From Apoderus coryli (Eukaryota > Arthropoda > Insecta > Coleoptera > Attelabidae), in NCBI GenBank assembly GCA_911728435.2, contig OU452205.1:18904080-18968079 (forward strand): DNA of 64,000 nt, given 5' to 3'. Shown piece by piece: positions 10,315-21,849 of the stretch. Numbering within the stretch: position 1 is the stretch's first letter; each line of letters starts with the position of its first letter. A program made the position numbers and the translations under genes. A model generated the notes under the pieces. It searched no databases. It was not told the origin of the DNA and saw only the letters and a list, made by a program, of their open reading frames with translations.

Positions 10315-12961
10315 TCATTGAATTTCAATGAGATTTGGAAATTCAGCTATGAAGCTAGTCTCCTTGCAATTAATATAAATGCATTTTGAACTAATATTAC
10401 TTAAATCAGTTATTGCAAATAACAAATCGGCTCCATTTTCCAAAGAGTTAATTTGAAAAATATTTTGTGGACAATTGTCAATAATAGAGAATGAATTGCA
10501 AGATACTTTACGAACGCTTAGTTCGATTGTTGCATCAGAATTTTCTAAAATTTTCAAAATTTGACAATAAGTGCCGTTTTGCAATTTTAAATATGAGTTA
10601 TCATGTTTATGGTTCCTCCGATATTCTATACTAGAGAAAACATTATGATTAATTAGGATTCTATTATAAACTTTTACACCATTTTTAATTTCAAATGCTC
10701 CTAAAAGCCTTACAGTTTGTGGCTCAATGTAAGATGTTTTTTTTTGGTATGATAATATGTTGTTACAAAAATTTTTACACGTATTAGAAGTGTTTTTACC
10801 TATACTTATAATTTCTTGTAATTTATTCAATTTCAATATTTTGAATATTATTTGTTTGTCCACACCAATTGGACCGTTAACTATTTGTTTGATCGAAAAT
10901 ATTCCACTTTCAAAACAAAATGTAGATGTAGCCCACAGTGGCCCTGACTGCTTAACAGTCTCAACTAAGTGATTTAACAAATGAACATTAAAATTCATTG
11001 CCGAAGGCGTGTACAATATTTCGAAATCGTTCAAAAATTTCCTCAAATATCCTTTAGCTAAATATAAATCATTATCATTAATTTTTTTTTGAAGCAGTAA
11101 AAATATAGAATTTTGTAACAAAACAAAATGGTTAAGGTATTTTGAATCTAAAATGTTGTGTAAAACAGGAACGCAGTAAAAAAGTAACCAAGATCGCCAT
11201 TCTGTGGCTTTCCATTTAGCTTTTTCTTCAAAACTCCTAGGTACACGATGTACTTCGTCAGGAGGTTTAATACCTATTAATCTTTCATTAATTTCTTTCA
11301 AAATTTTCGGTGATCCTATATACATATCAGAATTTTTTGTTGTCCAAATATTCCACATTTGTTTTACTACTCCTAAGATCACGGTGTGCATGTAATCTAT
11401 CGGATACCCCCAAACAGTATCAAAACCTGGCAAATTAATAAGAACAGATGCCCCCTTAACGCCCTTGATAATTTGGTGGCTTTTAACAGAGTCTTTCATG
11501 CACACCACAATACTATTGTGGTTTCTCATTGGTGGTGATGGTGACCTTTTAGGATACTTGACAACTTTTTCCACAACCTTACCAGGATGTTCACAAATGT
11601 AACAACCAAAGAAGCCATTAAATTGAATGAAATTTTGAATCATCGGTCTTGCAACAGAGTCCACTGAGCAAAATACAGGGCAAATTTTTGCTACTCTATA
11701 TTCGTTTTGAAAGAAATATTTAACGCCATTCCTAAGAGTTTTGTTAACATCATCAACAAATGGTTTTAAAAATAAATTCATATTTGGTTCCTTTTTATTA
11801 TACCAAATACCAGCCAATATTATATGTCGAAATCGAACTTCTGGTGGTAATTCATTTACAATAATTTGTATTGGCCATATTTGCTCTTTAGAAGAACCGA
11901 AAAAACTGGCACCATCAGTGCTGAAATTCAAAGTTAGATCAAAATTTAGTTTTTCTTTGGCAACTTTATATACCTTACTATCGCATATATCAGATATAAC
12001 ATCTGGCTTACTTAAACACTTATTTTTTTTGTTCAAATTAAGATTTGTTTGAATAAATGGATTTTGTAAGAAAGTCCTAAACTGATATTCTAAGTCAACA
12101 GTTAGAAAATAATTAGGTGACGATAATGAAAACTCTATAACACTTTGACAACTTATACACACAATATTTTCTTGACATGCTGTAATTTCAGATTTTAATT
12201 TTGTACCAACTGGAACTTTACAATTGGAACAATAAAAATTATATTTAACAATCGTTTCGGGAATATCTAACGCTTTTTCAATTTTGTAAGGTGTAATAGG
12301 TAAAGACTTACCAGCACAAGCTTCTAGTAATTTTATTAAATCTAAAGTTGCATTTTTGGTCAACGAATGTTTTAAATTAAATTGAGCTATCATAATTTTT
12401 AGATCATGTACAGTTACCTCAGATTCTTGAAAAATAACTGTGCTCTCAAAAGTTTTGTTATCTTGTGGCACATTATCATTTAATATTGCTTCATCTTCAT
12501 CATCTTCAGCAGGATAAGAGATGACACCTGTAAGTATATAATATCATTGCAAATATATCTAGATTTACTTTAGTTTCATTATAATAACCAAGAGGTTCTT
12601 GCTGAATATCATTATTGGATGTATTTAACTCATATTGCACTGACTCCAAAGTATTGCTAGTATCACTATCATAATCGACATCATGATGTAATTGATTATC
12701 TGCTCCCTCACTATGCAGTTGGCTCAACAACATTTTTGAATTGCTAATAGCAGGCTGATCATCTGGAAAATATGCTGGTATATTCCTTGGTTGGACACTT
12801 CTTGATGTAGTTTCTATATTTGCCATTTCATCACGTTTAACGAATTGCATAGAATCATTATTTTTCTGCGTCCACCGCCACTGAGTTTGGCGACTAACTA
12901 TTGGGGATTCTGGATCCAAAAGACTTTTATACAGACGTTTCCTTTTTCGTTGCGAAGCCAT
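10315..12961 (-). CDS. CACTA/CMC-type (tnp2-like) DNA transposase, two exons, apparently intact
   Basis: Exon 1 is 12961-12589 (ATG at 12961, start MASQRKRKRLYKS). Exon 2 is 12527-10315. The 61-bp intron has a GT donor (CTTG|GTTATT) and a CAG acceptor, and the join is in phase, giving about 861 residues. Visible parts: a basic N-terminus; an acidic linker at the join; a Cys4 pair (FYCSNC then CISC, near residues 223-250); FSTDGASFFGSS, the likely first catalytic aspartate, near 330; CSVDSVARP with a second aspartate; GFFGCYICEHPG, a second CxxC; WGYPIDYMHTVILGVV near 500; and FCFESGIFSIKQ, a candidate catalytic glutamate, near 655. This block order is that of tnp2-like transposases of the CACTA/EnSpm (CMC) group. 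No stop or frameshift is seen. Terminal repeats were not found, so the element ends are unknown. A domesticated copy is possible but unsupported. Confidence 0.8.
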
Positions 12962-13517
12962 TTTCGTTATAATAAATACTTAATGCAGATTTCTTGAATT
13001 TTTATTTTAAGAAATTATTGCATAAAACAACTCGGCGGCGCTTTAAGTCATTAAAATAAAATTTAACATTCATATAGATAGTTTAGGTTTAGGTCATTGT
13101 CTTTATAAAGATAATGGTTAGGTATTTTGCTTTTTGTGTGTTTGTTGACATAAATGAAAGAAAACGGCTAAAACTAAAGGCAGACAGATATTCATTTAAA
13201 ACGCATGCGCGTGATACAAATTTGTAAAGTAGTGATGATTTTCTTACCATATCCACTGTTGCCGAAAACATGCTTAAACCATTGTCTTTAAAAGACAATG
13301 CTTAAACATAATAATATAATGTTATAACTGCTCAGATTTTACATCAAATTATGATGACCAAGAAAAAAAGGTAGATAAAAATCATGTTCATTAGATTCAT
13401 GTTACCGTACAAATTTATTACCAGATTTATTCAAGTTTAGTTCAAAATTATTATGTTACAACCGGCAACACTGGTGTTTTGACCATTTACTAATACCATT
13501 GTGTTTATTATAATATA
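12962..13517. other. Upstream of the transposase; two short near-palindromes
   Basis: Near-palindromic words built on CATTGTCTTT and AAAGACAATG occur at about 13095-13117 and 13281-13302. They might be ends of a small element, but no boundary is clear. Promoter or 5' UTR of the transposase may lie here; no motif can be named. Confidence 0.3.
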
Positions 13518-13653
13518 GTGTGTCAGCGCTTGGTTAGTACCTATCAACTAACAACAGATGGCGCTATCATATACCAGAAATTTATTAATGAACGACTGAA
13601 GTTGGTGACGCCGTCCGTTGTTAGATGATGATACTAACCAAGCGCTGACACAC
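13518..13653. mobile_element. 136-bp inverted-repeat element flanked by TA
   Basis: The left end starts GTGTGTCAGCGCTTGGTTAG. The right end is its reverse complement, ending GCGCTGACACAC. TA lies directly outside each end (13516-13517 and 13654-13655). A TA target and short inverted ends with no coding capacity fit a Tc1/mariner-related MITE. The interior holds AGATGGCGCTATC, a word similar to the repeated one at 118-185. Confidence 0.8.
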
Positions 13654-14743
13654 TAATATTAATACAATCATATCTAGAAGTTTGTGTCAATACAACGTGT
13701 ATGTCGTCATAACTAAATTTTGGTAGCTTATTTAATACCTATACCTACTATTCTTTATCTGTAACCATAATAACGTGTATATCTATTATTATATTATAAT
13801 GGCACATATTTTGTGATTGTCTCTATATAAAAAGCCCAAATATCTAAACGTAATTAAAACATCTGTTGCAATCTCTATATCGTCATTGTATGTTCCAGAA
13901 AACCATAAAAAATATCGTGAATATGATAATTCCCTATGGCAACACTGCTGCGGTGCCAAAAAGTTAAAAAAAATTAATAACTTATATAATGTAAGAAGGA
14001 TGAAAACACAATTTACTATACTGAAATCAGTTTTATTTAAAATTATAACAATATACCTAAATAAATATAATTACATAGAAATAATAAAAAATATACAAAT
14101 CTGCAAAAACAAACTGTTATTGACTATAACCTAAGTTTTAAAAAGCTAAGTATAACAAGACAGTTTTTTAAATATTAATTACCTTTTTAACATTGTTTCT
14201 ACAGTTTTGTTCTTTCTCTTTGATGCTCACGGAGTTCCCTTTGTGAATTTTCTTTGAATTCTTTTGTATCACGTATATAAATACTTTGATGGAACAGTGA
14301 CCTGAAGTGCATTTGTTTATACCCAAGTAATTCATGTCTTAGATTGCGTTTGTAATCGGTCTCACAAAAATACTTCGATTTCAAGTCTTAAAATTGTGTG
14401 ACCACTTACACAAATGTATCCATTTGGATTTTAATATTATATCTAAACTAAAGAACTTCAATTCACTATTAAAGTTTTTAGAGCGATTGTCAATTTTACA
14501 TACGTAAACAGCATACCTACCACATTTTAAAATCCACAATAAAACAGTCAAAAGTAAATAAAACGGATATTTTCTCTACAAATTATCTACCTATTTATAT
14601 AAAATAAAAGCAGTGGATAAACAAAATTAACAAACTTGAATAATTAACAACTATATAAATAAGCACTTAGTGTATAAACAAATCAAACATCAAACGTACA
14701 GAGCATGACGTCACATATCACGTGATGACCTACGTGTTGTACC
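13654..14743. other. AT-rich stretch without a supported gene
   Basis: An open stretch at 13817-14134 has a composition expected of AT-rich non-coding DNA (Lys, Ile, Asn, Tyr) and no recognisable motif, so I do not call it a gene. Nothing else seen. Confidence 0.4.
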
Positions 14744-15131
14744 CAAGGTAGCGTTGCCAGGTCTAGTACAATTGTACTAATCTAGTACATTTTTGCTCTG
14801 TTTATACAAAATACAATTTCGCCATTTCTAGTACATTTATCATAAACGCTCCACAACCCTGTTTAATATATTTGTTCAATGTATTTTTGATTTTATTATT
14901 TTCTTTATGCCTCTTTTATAATTTAATTAATTATTTTTATTTAATAAAAACTTTTTTTTAGTGTATAGTTCTGTACAGATAGTAGTAGTCTTAAAAATAC
15001 ATTATATCTATTACGAACTTGTAACAATTCCATGTTTATTTAAATGCTTCAGTACAGAAAGTTGAAATCAAGTACATTTTATACTAATCGTCTAGTACAA
15101 TATAAAAATGTATACTGGCAACGCTGCCTTG
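14744..15131. mobile_element. 388-bp inverted-repeat element (ends CAAGGYAGCGTTGCCAG)
   Basis: The left end (14744-14760) CAAGGTAGCGTTGCCAG pairs with the right end (15115-15131) CTGGCAACGCTGCCTTG with one mismatch. The word TCTAGTACA occurs just inside both ends and again in the interior. There is no coding frame. This looks like a non-autonomous DNA element of unassigned superfamily. Confidence 0.7.
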
Positions 15132-15908
15132 TTTTGTTGTACTATGGGGCAATACCATTTCGAGCTTCGCGTTTTATTATAGCGTCGGCTTGTGTTTTGT
15201 GTTTAATTATCCATATTATGTTAACTAACTCTATTTAAATTGTGTCATAAAGTGTAAGTGCTAACTAAAACCATATAGATAAAAAAGAGTGCCTAAATTT
15301 ATATTATAATATTTGCTGGATCTATGAGTAAATATAACAGCATAAAATAGGTAACTAAATAAGTTTGTGTTTGTGATAAACTTGATTCCGCATAAGAAGG
15401 AGGTAAGCCAATAAAGAATATTAACTGAAATAAAATAAATATAAATAAATAAATAAATGATTTATTGTGAAATATAAGTTATTACATTTGCACAAAAAGA
15501 CAGAGATTTGGCAAATGCCATTCTTCCACTCTACCTTAACAATTATGAAAAAAAAAGCGTTACTTACTTAATTAATTAGAAATTAAAACACCTACATCAA
15601 TTTACAAAAAGAACAGGAAAAAAAAGAAAAGCGAAACGAAAAGCATTATACATATCAATAACTATTTTACATATTTACAAAAGAAAACATTACATAATAT
15701 AATAAAGCACCTTGCATATTTACAAAAAGAAAGAAAAAAAATGAAAAGCGAAACGAAAAGCATTATACCTACATATCTAACTATTTTACACATATTTACA
15801 AAATACATCAAATTGTACAATACCCATACACATTCATAAATAATAATTATATTAATAATTGATAATTAATGATAATATTTAAGAACTTTTTACTCATTTT
15901 AGTAAGCA
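15132..15908. other. Upstream of the BEN gene; imperfect 117-bp direct repeat
   Basis: Around 15600-15810 a purine-rich segment containing GCGAAACGAAAAGCATTATA occurs twice, 117 bases apart (gcg at 15631 and 15748). A splice-acceptor-like TTTTAG sits just before the ATG at 15909, so a 5' untranslated exon could lie upstream. No promoter motif can be named. Confidence 0.45.
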
Positions 15909-18900
15909 ATGGGGTATGCTTATGTCAGATATCTGGATGATGACATACAAGAGATCGTAAATACCGAAGATATAAAAAACTTTGACGAATGCAATATACT
16001 ATTTAACAAAAAATATAAAATCAAGTGGTCAGTAGACGAACAGTACTACGATGCCTGCATTTTATATATTGGAGGTATTTTTGCTAAGTTTATGAGTTTT
16101 AATTGTATAATTTTTTGTCCAAACAATATTAAATAGTGGTGGATTCTTAGGGAATAAGGAAAAATGCTAATAGCTTTTATCCATTCAAACGACGTTTGGC
16201 CATATATTTACTGGCTTCTTCAGGCTAAAAACACACTGAAGAAGCCAGTAAATATATGGCCAAACGTCGTTTGAATGGATAAAAGCTATTAGCATTTTTC
16301 AAAGTCCTTATTCCCTAAGAATCCACCACTATTTATGAGTTTTATTATTGATTACTTCTTAAATTTATATTATTCGTCTGTAAATCTAAATACATCATGT
16401 TGTTTTAGACGATATTGATGCTTTGAAAAAGCAAATAAAGGATAAACGGATTAAAATGATAAACAAAAATTTATTGCTGTCCGCTGACGATACGGAAACC
16501 GAAACGGAAGATAGCTTCATCAAAAAATTTGACCCTAAGGATAAAGCACACAGACCTTTAAAGGTAAGATAAATACAAACATGATTTTTGCGGACTTTAA
16601 AATTATTAAATTGTTAGGACAATATTTCCGTAAGGAAATCGCAATTTCCAACCGTTTATTCAATAATCGAGATTTTTAGTAATTTTAACCCTAATTACTA
16701 AAAAAAACATACTGTTCTTTTATTTTATCACATTGAAAGTATTCTTTGTACATCCGAAGGAAAACTGAATAATATCAGGTATAAGAGGAGATTTTTCAAT
16801 TTACTTAATTCCCAGATTTTCTAAAATGCAAAATAATTCATGAATAATTAGTATTTACATTTATTAGAAGAAGTAATAAAAATTGAGGTAATCCATTAAA
16901 AATATATCTTACTGAGTAATTAACTGCCAATGTTTTTTTTGAAAGCTTAGGTATTTATTTATACTACACAAATTCTGTAGATACGGAAAATAATAAAAGT
17001 ACCTATGAAAAGCCTCACATTGGGGTAGTTTGGTAAACAAATGAAGCAGCGGGATTTTTATTGTTCTCAACAATAATAAGCTAGGTATAGTATGTGTTAT
17101 AAATACATCCACTTATTTTTTTATATACCTAGAAAACAATTAATCAAGCACTCCAACATGGAATATTGAAGGAGTTTGAAGGTACTAGTCAAAGATGTGA
17201 AACCGAAGACAAAAAAGGAGAGGAAATTCTAAAAGAAAAATTAAAGCAAGCTAATGAGATAATAAAGAGTTTGAGGGACCAACTGAAAACCACAAATGAA
17301 TTAAATGTTCAGTTGCAAAAAAATGTAATCGACGTTGTTTCAAAACTAAGTAAGACAGAAATCTTATTATTTAGTTTTATCCATCTAGTACTAGTTTGCT
17401 ATTTTGTAGAAACTGTTCTTGCTAAGGAGAAGGTATATCTTTGGAATTTTGAGAACCCTAGAATTTTGAGGGTTTAATTGTCATTTTTTTGACTGAAATG
17501 GAACTTTTGAGTTCTTACTTGCTACCACTTTATAGGTTTCATTATGGTCATGAGCAGAGCTGGGCATAGTAATTGGGCAAAAGTAATTGAACTGTCAATT
17601 AATTCCTTTTCATGTAATTGTATTTGGTTGCAATTCCTTTTCAAATAGATATAGTAATTGTACTTTATTTCAAGTACTTTTTTAAAATATAATTGTATTC
17701 TACCATCATCAGCACCAGTTGAAAGGCTATTTTCATTTGCCACAATTGTGAATGCTCGCAAGTGGCACGCACTATCCGATGAAAATTTTGAAATGTTGGT
17801 GATAATGAAAGCTAACAAAATTTCTTAACCATGACTTCTATTTTTCTCTCTTTAAGAATTATTTTGTTTAAATTTTATAAGTCGAAAGATTTACACAACA
17901 ACTATGTTTTGATCGTTACCTACTGTATAATGATAGGTATTATACGTTGTGTTTGTGTTACTCATATGATAGTGCCTTAAACTAGGTATGTATATTATCT
18001 ATTTTGATTTGTCTATTTCGTTCTCGATTTTGTTGAAATAGAAAATAAACAAAAGAAACAGTAGGTAATTAATAAAGTAATTGTTTTCATCAATTTCAAA
18101 TACAAGTAATTATAATTGTAATTCAGGTACATTTGAGAATCTCAAAGGAATTGTAATTAAATCTAATTACATTTCTATAAAAGTATTTGGAATTGTACTT
18201 GGTCAATTTTAATTGTAATTTACCCAGCTCTGATCGTGAGGCAGATATTATTTATGACACAAAGTTAAAAAAACCAATTCAGGAGGTATATTTCATTTCC
18301 ACACTAATAATTTAATTTATTATTCTTTGTAATATTTTTTTAGCAGATTTTGTATTCAGTGCGATACAAAGTCTGCCGTTCTTCTATGATTCTTATACCT
18401 CTGAAAATTAAGGTTTTGTTTGTGGACAAATTTTTCATGTGGAAGCTTCTTTCTATATTTCAATATTAATGTTGCAGTACATTTCTGTCTCATCCACCTA
18501 ATTATAATAACTCTTATTCAGTCTGGACAATTAACAGAACTTTGATTCTAATTAATACTTTAATTATCAATCTAGATATTAGTGGGAAACTGAGCCAAAC
18601 GCCGATAGACGAGATGGGTGATATACGTGGTAAACCGGAAGTTGGTGACGTAGTTGGTGATGAGGTAATATTAACAGTAATTGTTGTCATTAAAGTATTG
18701 ATTCGATTATTCGGCCGTGATTGATGTGTATCTAATCAAATGGTAATCAAATAGCATATTATAATTTAGTATTGATTGTTTTTAGATTCATTTGGGACAC
18801 GACATTTACATAAAGAAAATTATTTTTGACTCTGCATTTACTAGAAGTAAGACTCCCAGTCAATTCGTTAAAAATATGGCTGTGTCTGTGTTTGGGTTGA

Positions 18901-19838
18901 ACGCGCTAAGTGTGAGTTCCGTTCAAGGGAGATCTTCTAATCGCAATAAAAACTTAGAACCTAAGCCGGCGCTGGATGCAACCAAACTGGCAGCGATACA
19001 TGGTACGGCATAATGATTTTTATTATTTTCTTTTGTAATAAGGCAAAAAAACAGACGTCATCAGGACAAGTACGTATTTTATTATTATATATTATTATGA
19101 CTATATAAACATGTTTACGTGATATATCACTCTCATCATCAGTCTGTAAGCAATAGACATATTGTAAATACTTACATTTTTCCATTTAATCCTTTAAATG
19201 CTCCCCAGTACAGGTTCTGCATTTAAATGTGAATGGGTAATGGTTCGGTTTTCCAGCACTAGGTTGCTGCAGGTTAATGATGAGTGTATTATAGTCTCGA
19301 AACGTGTCTCTATAAAGGCGTTAATATAAAACATATTTGTGGTGACGTTTGTTTTTTGCTTTGCTATTAAAATTGCACAACGCTCTGTGTAAGAATGGTC
19401 TATTTGTTCAAATTTTATTTCTATTTTGGAATATTTTTAGAAGGCATAGCTGAGACCAATACATGGAACTGATTCTTTTTGTATTTTCAGATATTACAAA
19501 ATTCTATTTAATAAAAAAAGGGACCGATGACTTTGCCATGCTTACCCAGTTATCGAAAATAAATTCTTGGATTGGGATAAAGATATCGGATATTAATAGG
19601 GCGCCCCGGCAGAGCTGTGGTAAGTACCAATTAAATAAAAATATTGTTTATTAAGTAATGAACTGTCTAACAGTACCTTCATAACTGATATTTTAATATT
19701 CAATGTCTAACTTATCCCCAAAAAATTAGTCGTGACTTTAGATTTTTTTTAGATGGGATGAAAGCTAAAGTAAAAGGTAATATGGAAACCGATGAAGACA
19801 TGAACGAAGAGGGAGAAATTGTAGACAACCAGACATGA
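15909..19838 (+). CDS. BEN-domain protein, seven exons, about 352 residues
   Basis: Exons 15909-16074, 16409-16563, 17133-17349, 18576-18664, 18786-19002, 19491-19619 and 19753-19838 all have GT..AG borders and join in phase to a TGA at 19836-19838. The N-terminus (MGYAYVRYLDDDIQEIV, residues 1-55) resembles the start of BEND5-like proteins. Residues about 108-179 (exon 3) form a coiled coil with LKEKLKQANEIIKSL. Residues about 206-325 form a BEN domain, with IHLGHDIYI, SKTPSQFVKNMAVSVFG, VQGRSSNRNKN, KPALDATKLAAIH and INSWIGIKISDINRAPRQ. The tail is acidic. BEN domains bind DNA or partner proteins in chromatin and transcriptional control, so a nuclear role is inferred. No break is seen. A hairpin element lies in intron 1 and a hAT remnant in intron 3. 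Start choice: first ATG after an acceptor-like site. Confidence 0.88.
16134..16331. mobile_element. Long-armed hairpin element in BEN intron 1
   Basis: A nearly perfect inverted repeat runs from TAGTGGTGGATTCTTAGGG to its complement ending CCACCACTA, with arms of about 90 bp and a short loop around AAAAACACA. The right arm carries a 6-base insertion (CAAAGT). The sequence flanking the arms is also partly symmetrical (AAATA/TATTT). This is a foldback or MITE-type insertion, probably with a TA target. Confidence 0.85.
17555..18232 (+). mobile_element. hAT-family remnant in BEN intron 3
   Basis: The ends are CAGAGCTGGGCATAGTAATT and, inverted, TTACCCAGCTCTG; CAGAGCTGGG is a typical hAT end. The flanking 8-mers GTCATGAG and ATCGTGAG differ at two positions and fit an aged 8-bp target duplication. 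Inside, on the plus strand near 17702-17827, an open stretch reads SAPVERLFSFATIVNARKW, then LSDENFEMLVIMKAN and a stop. This is the C-terminal dimerisation block of hAT transposases. The rest of the transposase is gone, so this is an internally deleted, non-autonomous copy. Confidence 0.85.
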
Positions 19839-20365
19839 TGAACGGAAAGTTAGTATTATTCAATATCAATTTTATAGTCGACAAAAATGTTGCGTTTACA
19901 TTTTATCCGTTTTATACACTTTTCACGGGGTTCTCTAAGGCACTCATTTTATATCGAGTATGTAGACCAAGTTTACTATGTGCTGTATTTGCTGTCCTCA
20001 CGCACGCCTAGTAAAATTTTTAGGCAGTTATGTATTTCTTTATTTTGCCAAAAGTTCAGAACTTAGAAATGTTCAGTATAGTATGGTTTACCAAATTTTA
20101 TTTATGGGCGCCACTTGACGAATATCAAAAAATTAAATAATCTTATCACGTCAAAACAACAAGACTAAAAGTAATATATTATTTTAGGGCTAAAAGTGGC
20201 TGTACTAATAATTTTATAGATATCTAAATTATATTGGAACCAGCTGCAATCAAAGAGAATGAGAGTACAAAATTCCCCAAACTAAAAATTGATTTATATC
20301 TGTATTGATAAAACAGGCCTACCTAACTTAAATCTATAAATCGTCAACACTTTCGGCAATTTCTA
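19839..20365. other. Downstream of the BEN gene
   Basis: Probably includes the BEN 3' UTR. No strong polyadenylation signal or other feature is distinguishable. Confidence 0.35.
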
Positions 20366-20863
20366 TACAATGTGTCCACGGATAGAGTTTGGAAGAGGAA
20401 AAACTTTTTTATTTGTCGATTTAGAAGAAAAAGTCATTCTTTATCAAAACGTCTGCTTGTGTCGAAACTACAGTTTCAAATACCAAATTTACGATTACTA
20501 TACAGGGTATATCAAAAATAACATTTTTAATGATTTAGATTTTTTGGTTTTTATTTTTAATTTTATGAAAATATTTTCAAAACCGTGATTTATTACACCA
20601 ATTGTGCAAAAAACACTAATAAGCTTTTTTCTCAAAGTGGTTAATTTCATAGCTACTATTAAAATAATAAAATTAAAAAAACAAGAAAATCAAAATCATT
20701 AAAAATATTATTTTTAATATTCCCTGTATAGTAATCTTAAATTTGGTATTTGAATTTGTAGTTTTGACACAAGCAGACGTTTTTATAAAGAATGACTTTT
20801 TCTTCTAAATCTACAAATAAAAAAGTTTTTCCTCTTCCAAACTCTATCCCTGGACACATTGTA
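20366..20863. mobile_element. 498-bp inverted-repeat element with about 165-bp arms, TA ends
   Basis: The left arm begins TACAATGTGTCCACGGATAG and runs past CTATACAGGGTATATC. The right arm is its reverse complement, ending GGACACATTGTA, with a few mismatches (CACGG against CAGGG). The loop of about 170 bp is A/T-rich. TA at both ends suggests a Tc1/mariner-type target. The single-frame ORF at 20370-20588 lies inside an arm and is not a gene. Confidence 0.85.
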
Positions 20864-21019
20864 TATCAAAAATTATCTAACATAACATTCATAAGTTACA
20901 TTAAATATACAAACACGATTTGGGTAAAAAAATCAGTTGCTAAGCGTTATATCAAAATTCAACTAAACTGAAAAATACATTTTACCGCACTGCAAGCATC
21001 CAAATTCACCGTTAAACAT

Positions 21020-21849
21020 CTACTGATTAAGTTTCGTTCTTCTGATGCGACAAGCTTCGGTAATAATGGTTGTCGTACCCATATGAGCACAAGTCGACCA
21101 GAAACACATAGGAATAGGTCGGTCAAAAATGAATAAACCATCAGCTTCAAACATCCGAAACATGACAGTATTTTCGGTACTAAACTGGCCACACCAAATC
21201 CAGTCTACTAAACCATCCAGCATCCGTAGCATAGCCAGGGTATGTAGCACCAGACTGATAACGTGTAACGTAGCAGCCCTACACACATACAAAAAATTGC
21301 ATGAGAAACAGGTAGGTTGTCAAAGTTTCTCTACCCAAAATTAAATAAGGACACATTTTACTGACTCATAACTATTATTAACTACAAGTTATAGAAATAG
21401 TTGCATAATTACCTTGTAACACGACAATGATGATGGAAGCCCAGAGCATTATATGCTTCTTGCGAATGACTTCTCCAAAACCCAGAACAACATCCGCCGG
21501 TAGAATCATCAGTATATAACGACACAGATGCTGACAATGACAAAAAGTCCACAATCAGCTTTCGCTGAAGAAATCCAGCTACACCAAAAACTATTAACGC
21601 TAACAGATGGCCAATAACTAATGCCATTCAAATTGATAAATATATATATATATATATGATGATAACGACAATATCATAAAAATTGAGAATCGGTATTCTT
21701 ATGCAGATAATATGATGCCATTTTTCTCTCTCACCGTACAAAAATCTTGGAGCAAGAGGATCGAGGTTGCCATATCTCCTTCGACAATTAATCGAATTGT
21801 CGATCACAAAAATCAATGAAACAAGGAAGCATAGGGAAGAGAAATCCAT
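21020..21849 (-). CDS. Possible small membrane or secreted protein, three exons; not recognised
   Basis: A model on the minus strand joins 21849-21735, 21617-21413 and 21278-21020 in phase (193 codons with stop). Exon 1 encodes a good signal peptide (MDFSSLCFLVSLIFVI) and ends at a strong donor (G|GTGAGA). The exon 2 donor is AAG|GTAATT. The exon 3 acceptor is GTGTGTAG and lacks a pyrimidine tract. A shorter two-exon model starts at the ATG at 21627 (MALVIGHLLALIVFGVAG) and is also in phase (157 residues). Three or more hydrophobic helices are predicted: IGHLLALIVFGVAG, VISLVLHTLAML and a CFWSTCAHMG region. I know no family like this. The weak acceptors and the protein-like look of a second frame over exon 3 keep confidence low. 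Confidence 0.3.

Noticed and set aside
13817..14134. 105-codon ORF
   Set aside because: Composition matches random AT-rich sequence and no motif is present.
17419..17441. 23-base exon-like stretch and the hAT-flanking stretch as extra BEN exons
   Set aside because: They have splice-like borders, but inclusion brings stop codons; direct joining of 17349 to 18576 is in phase.
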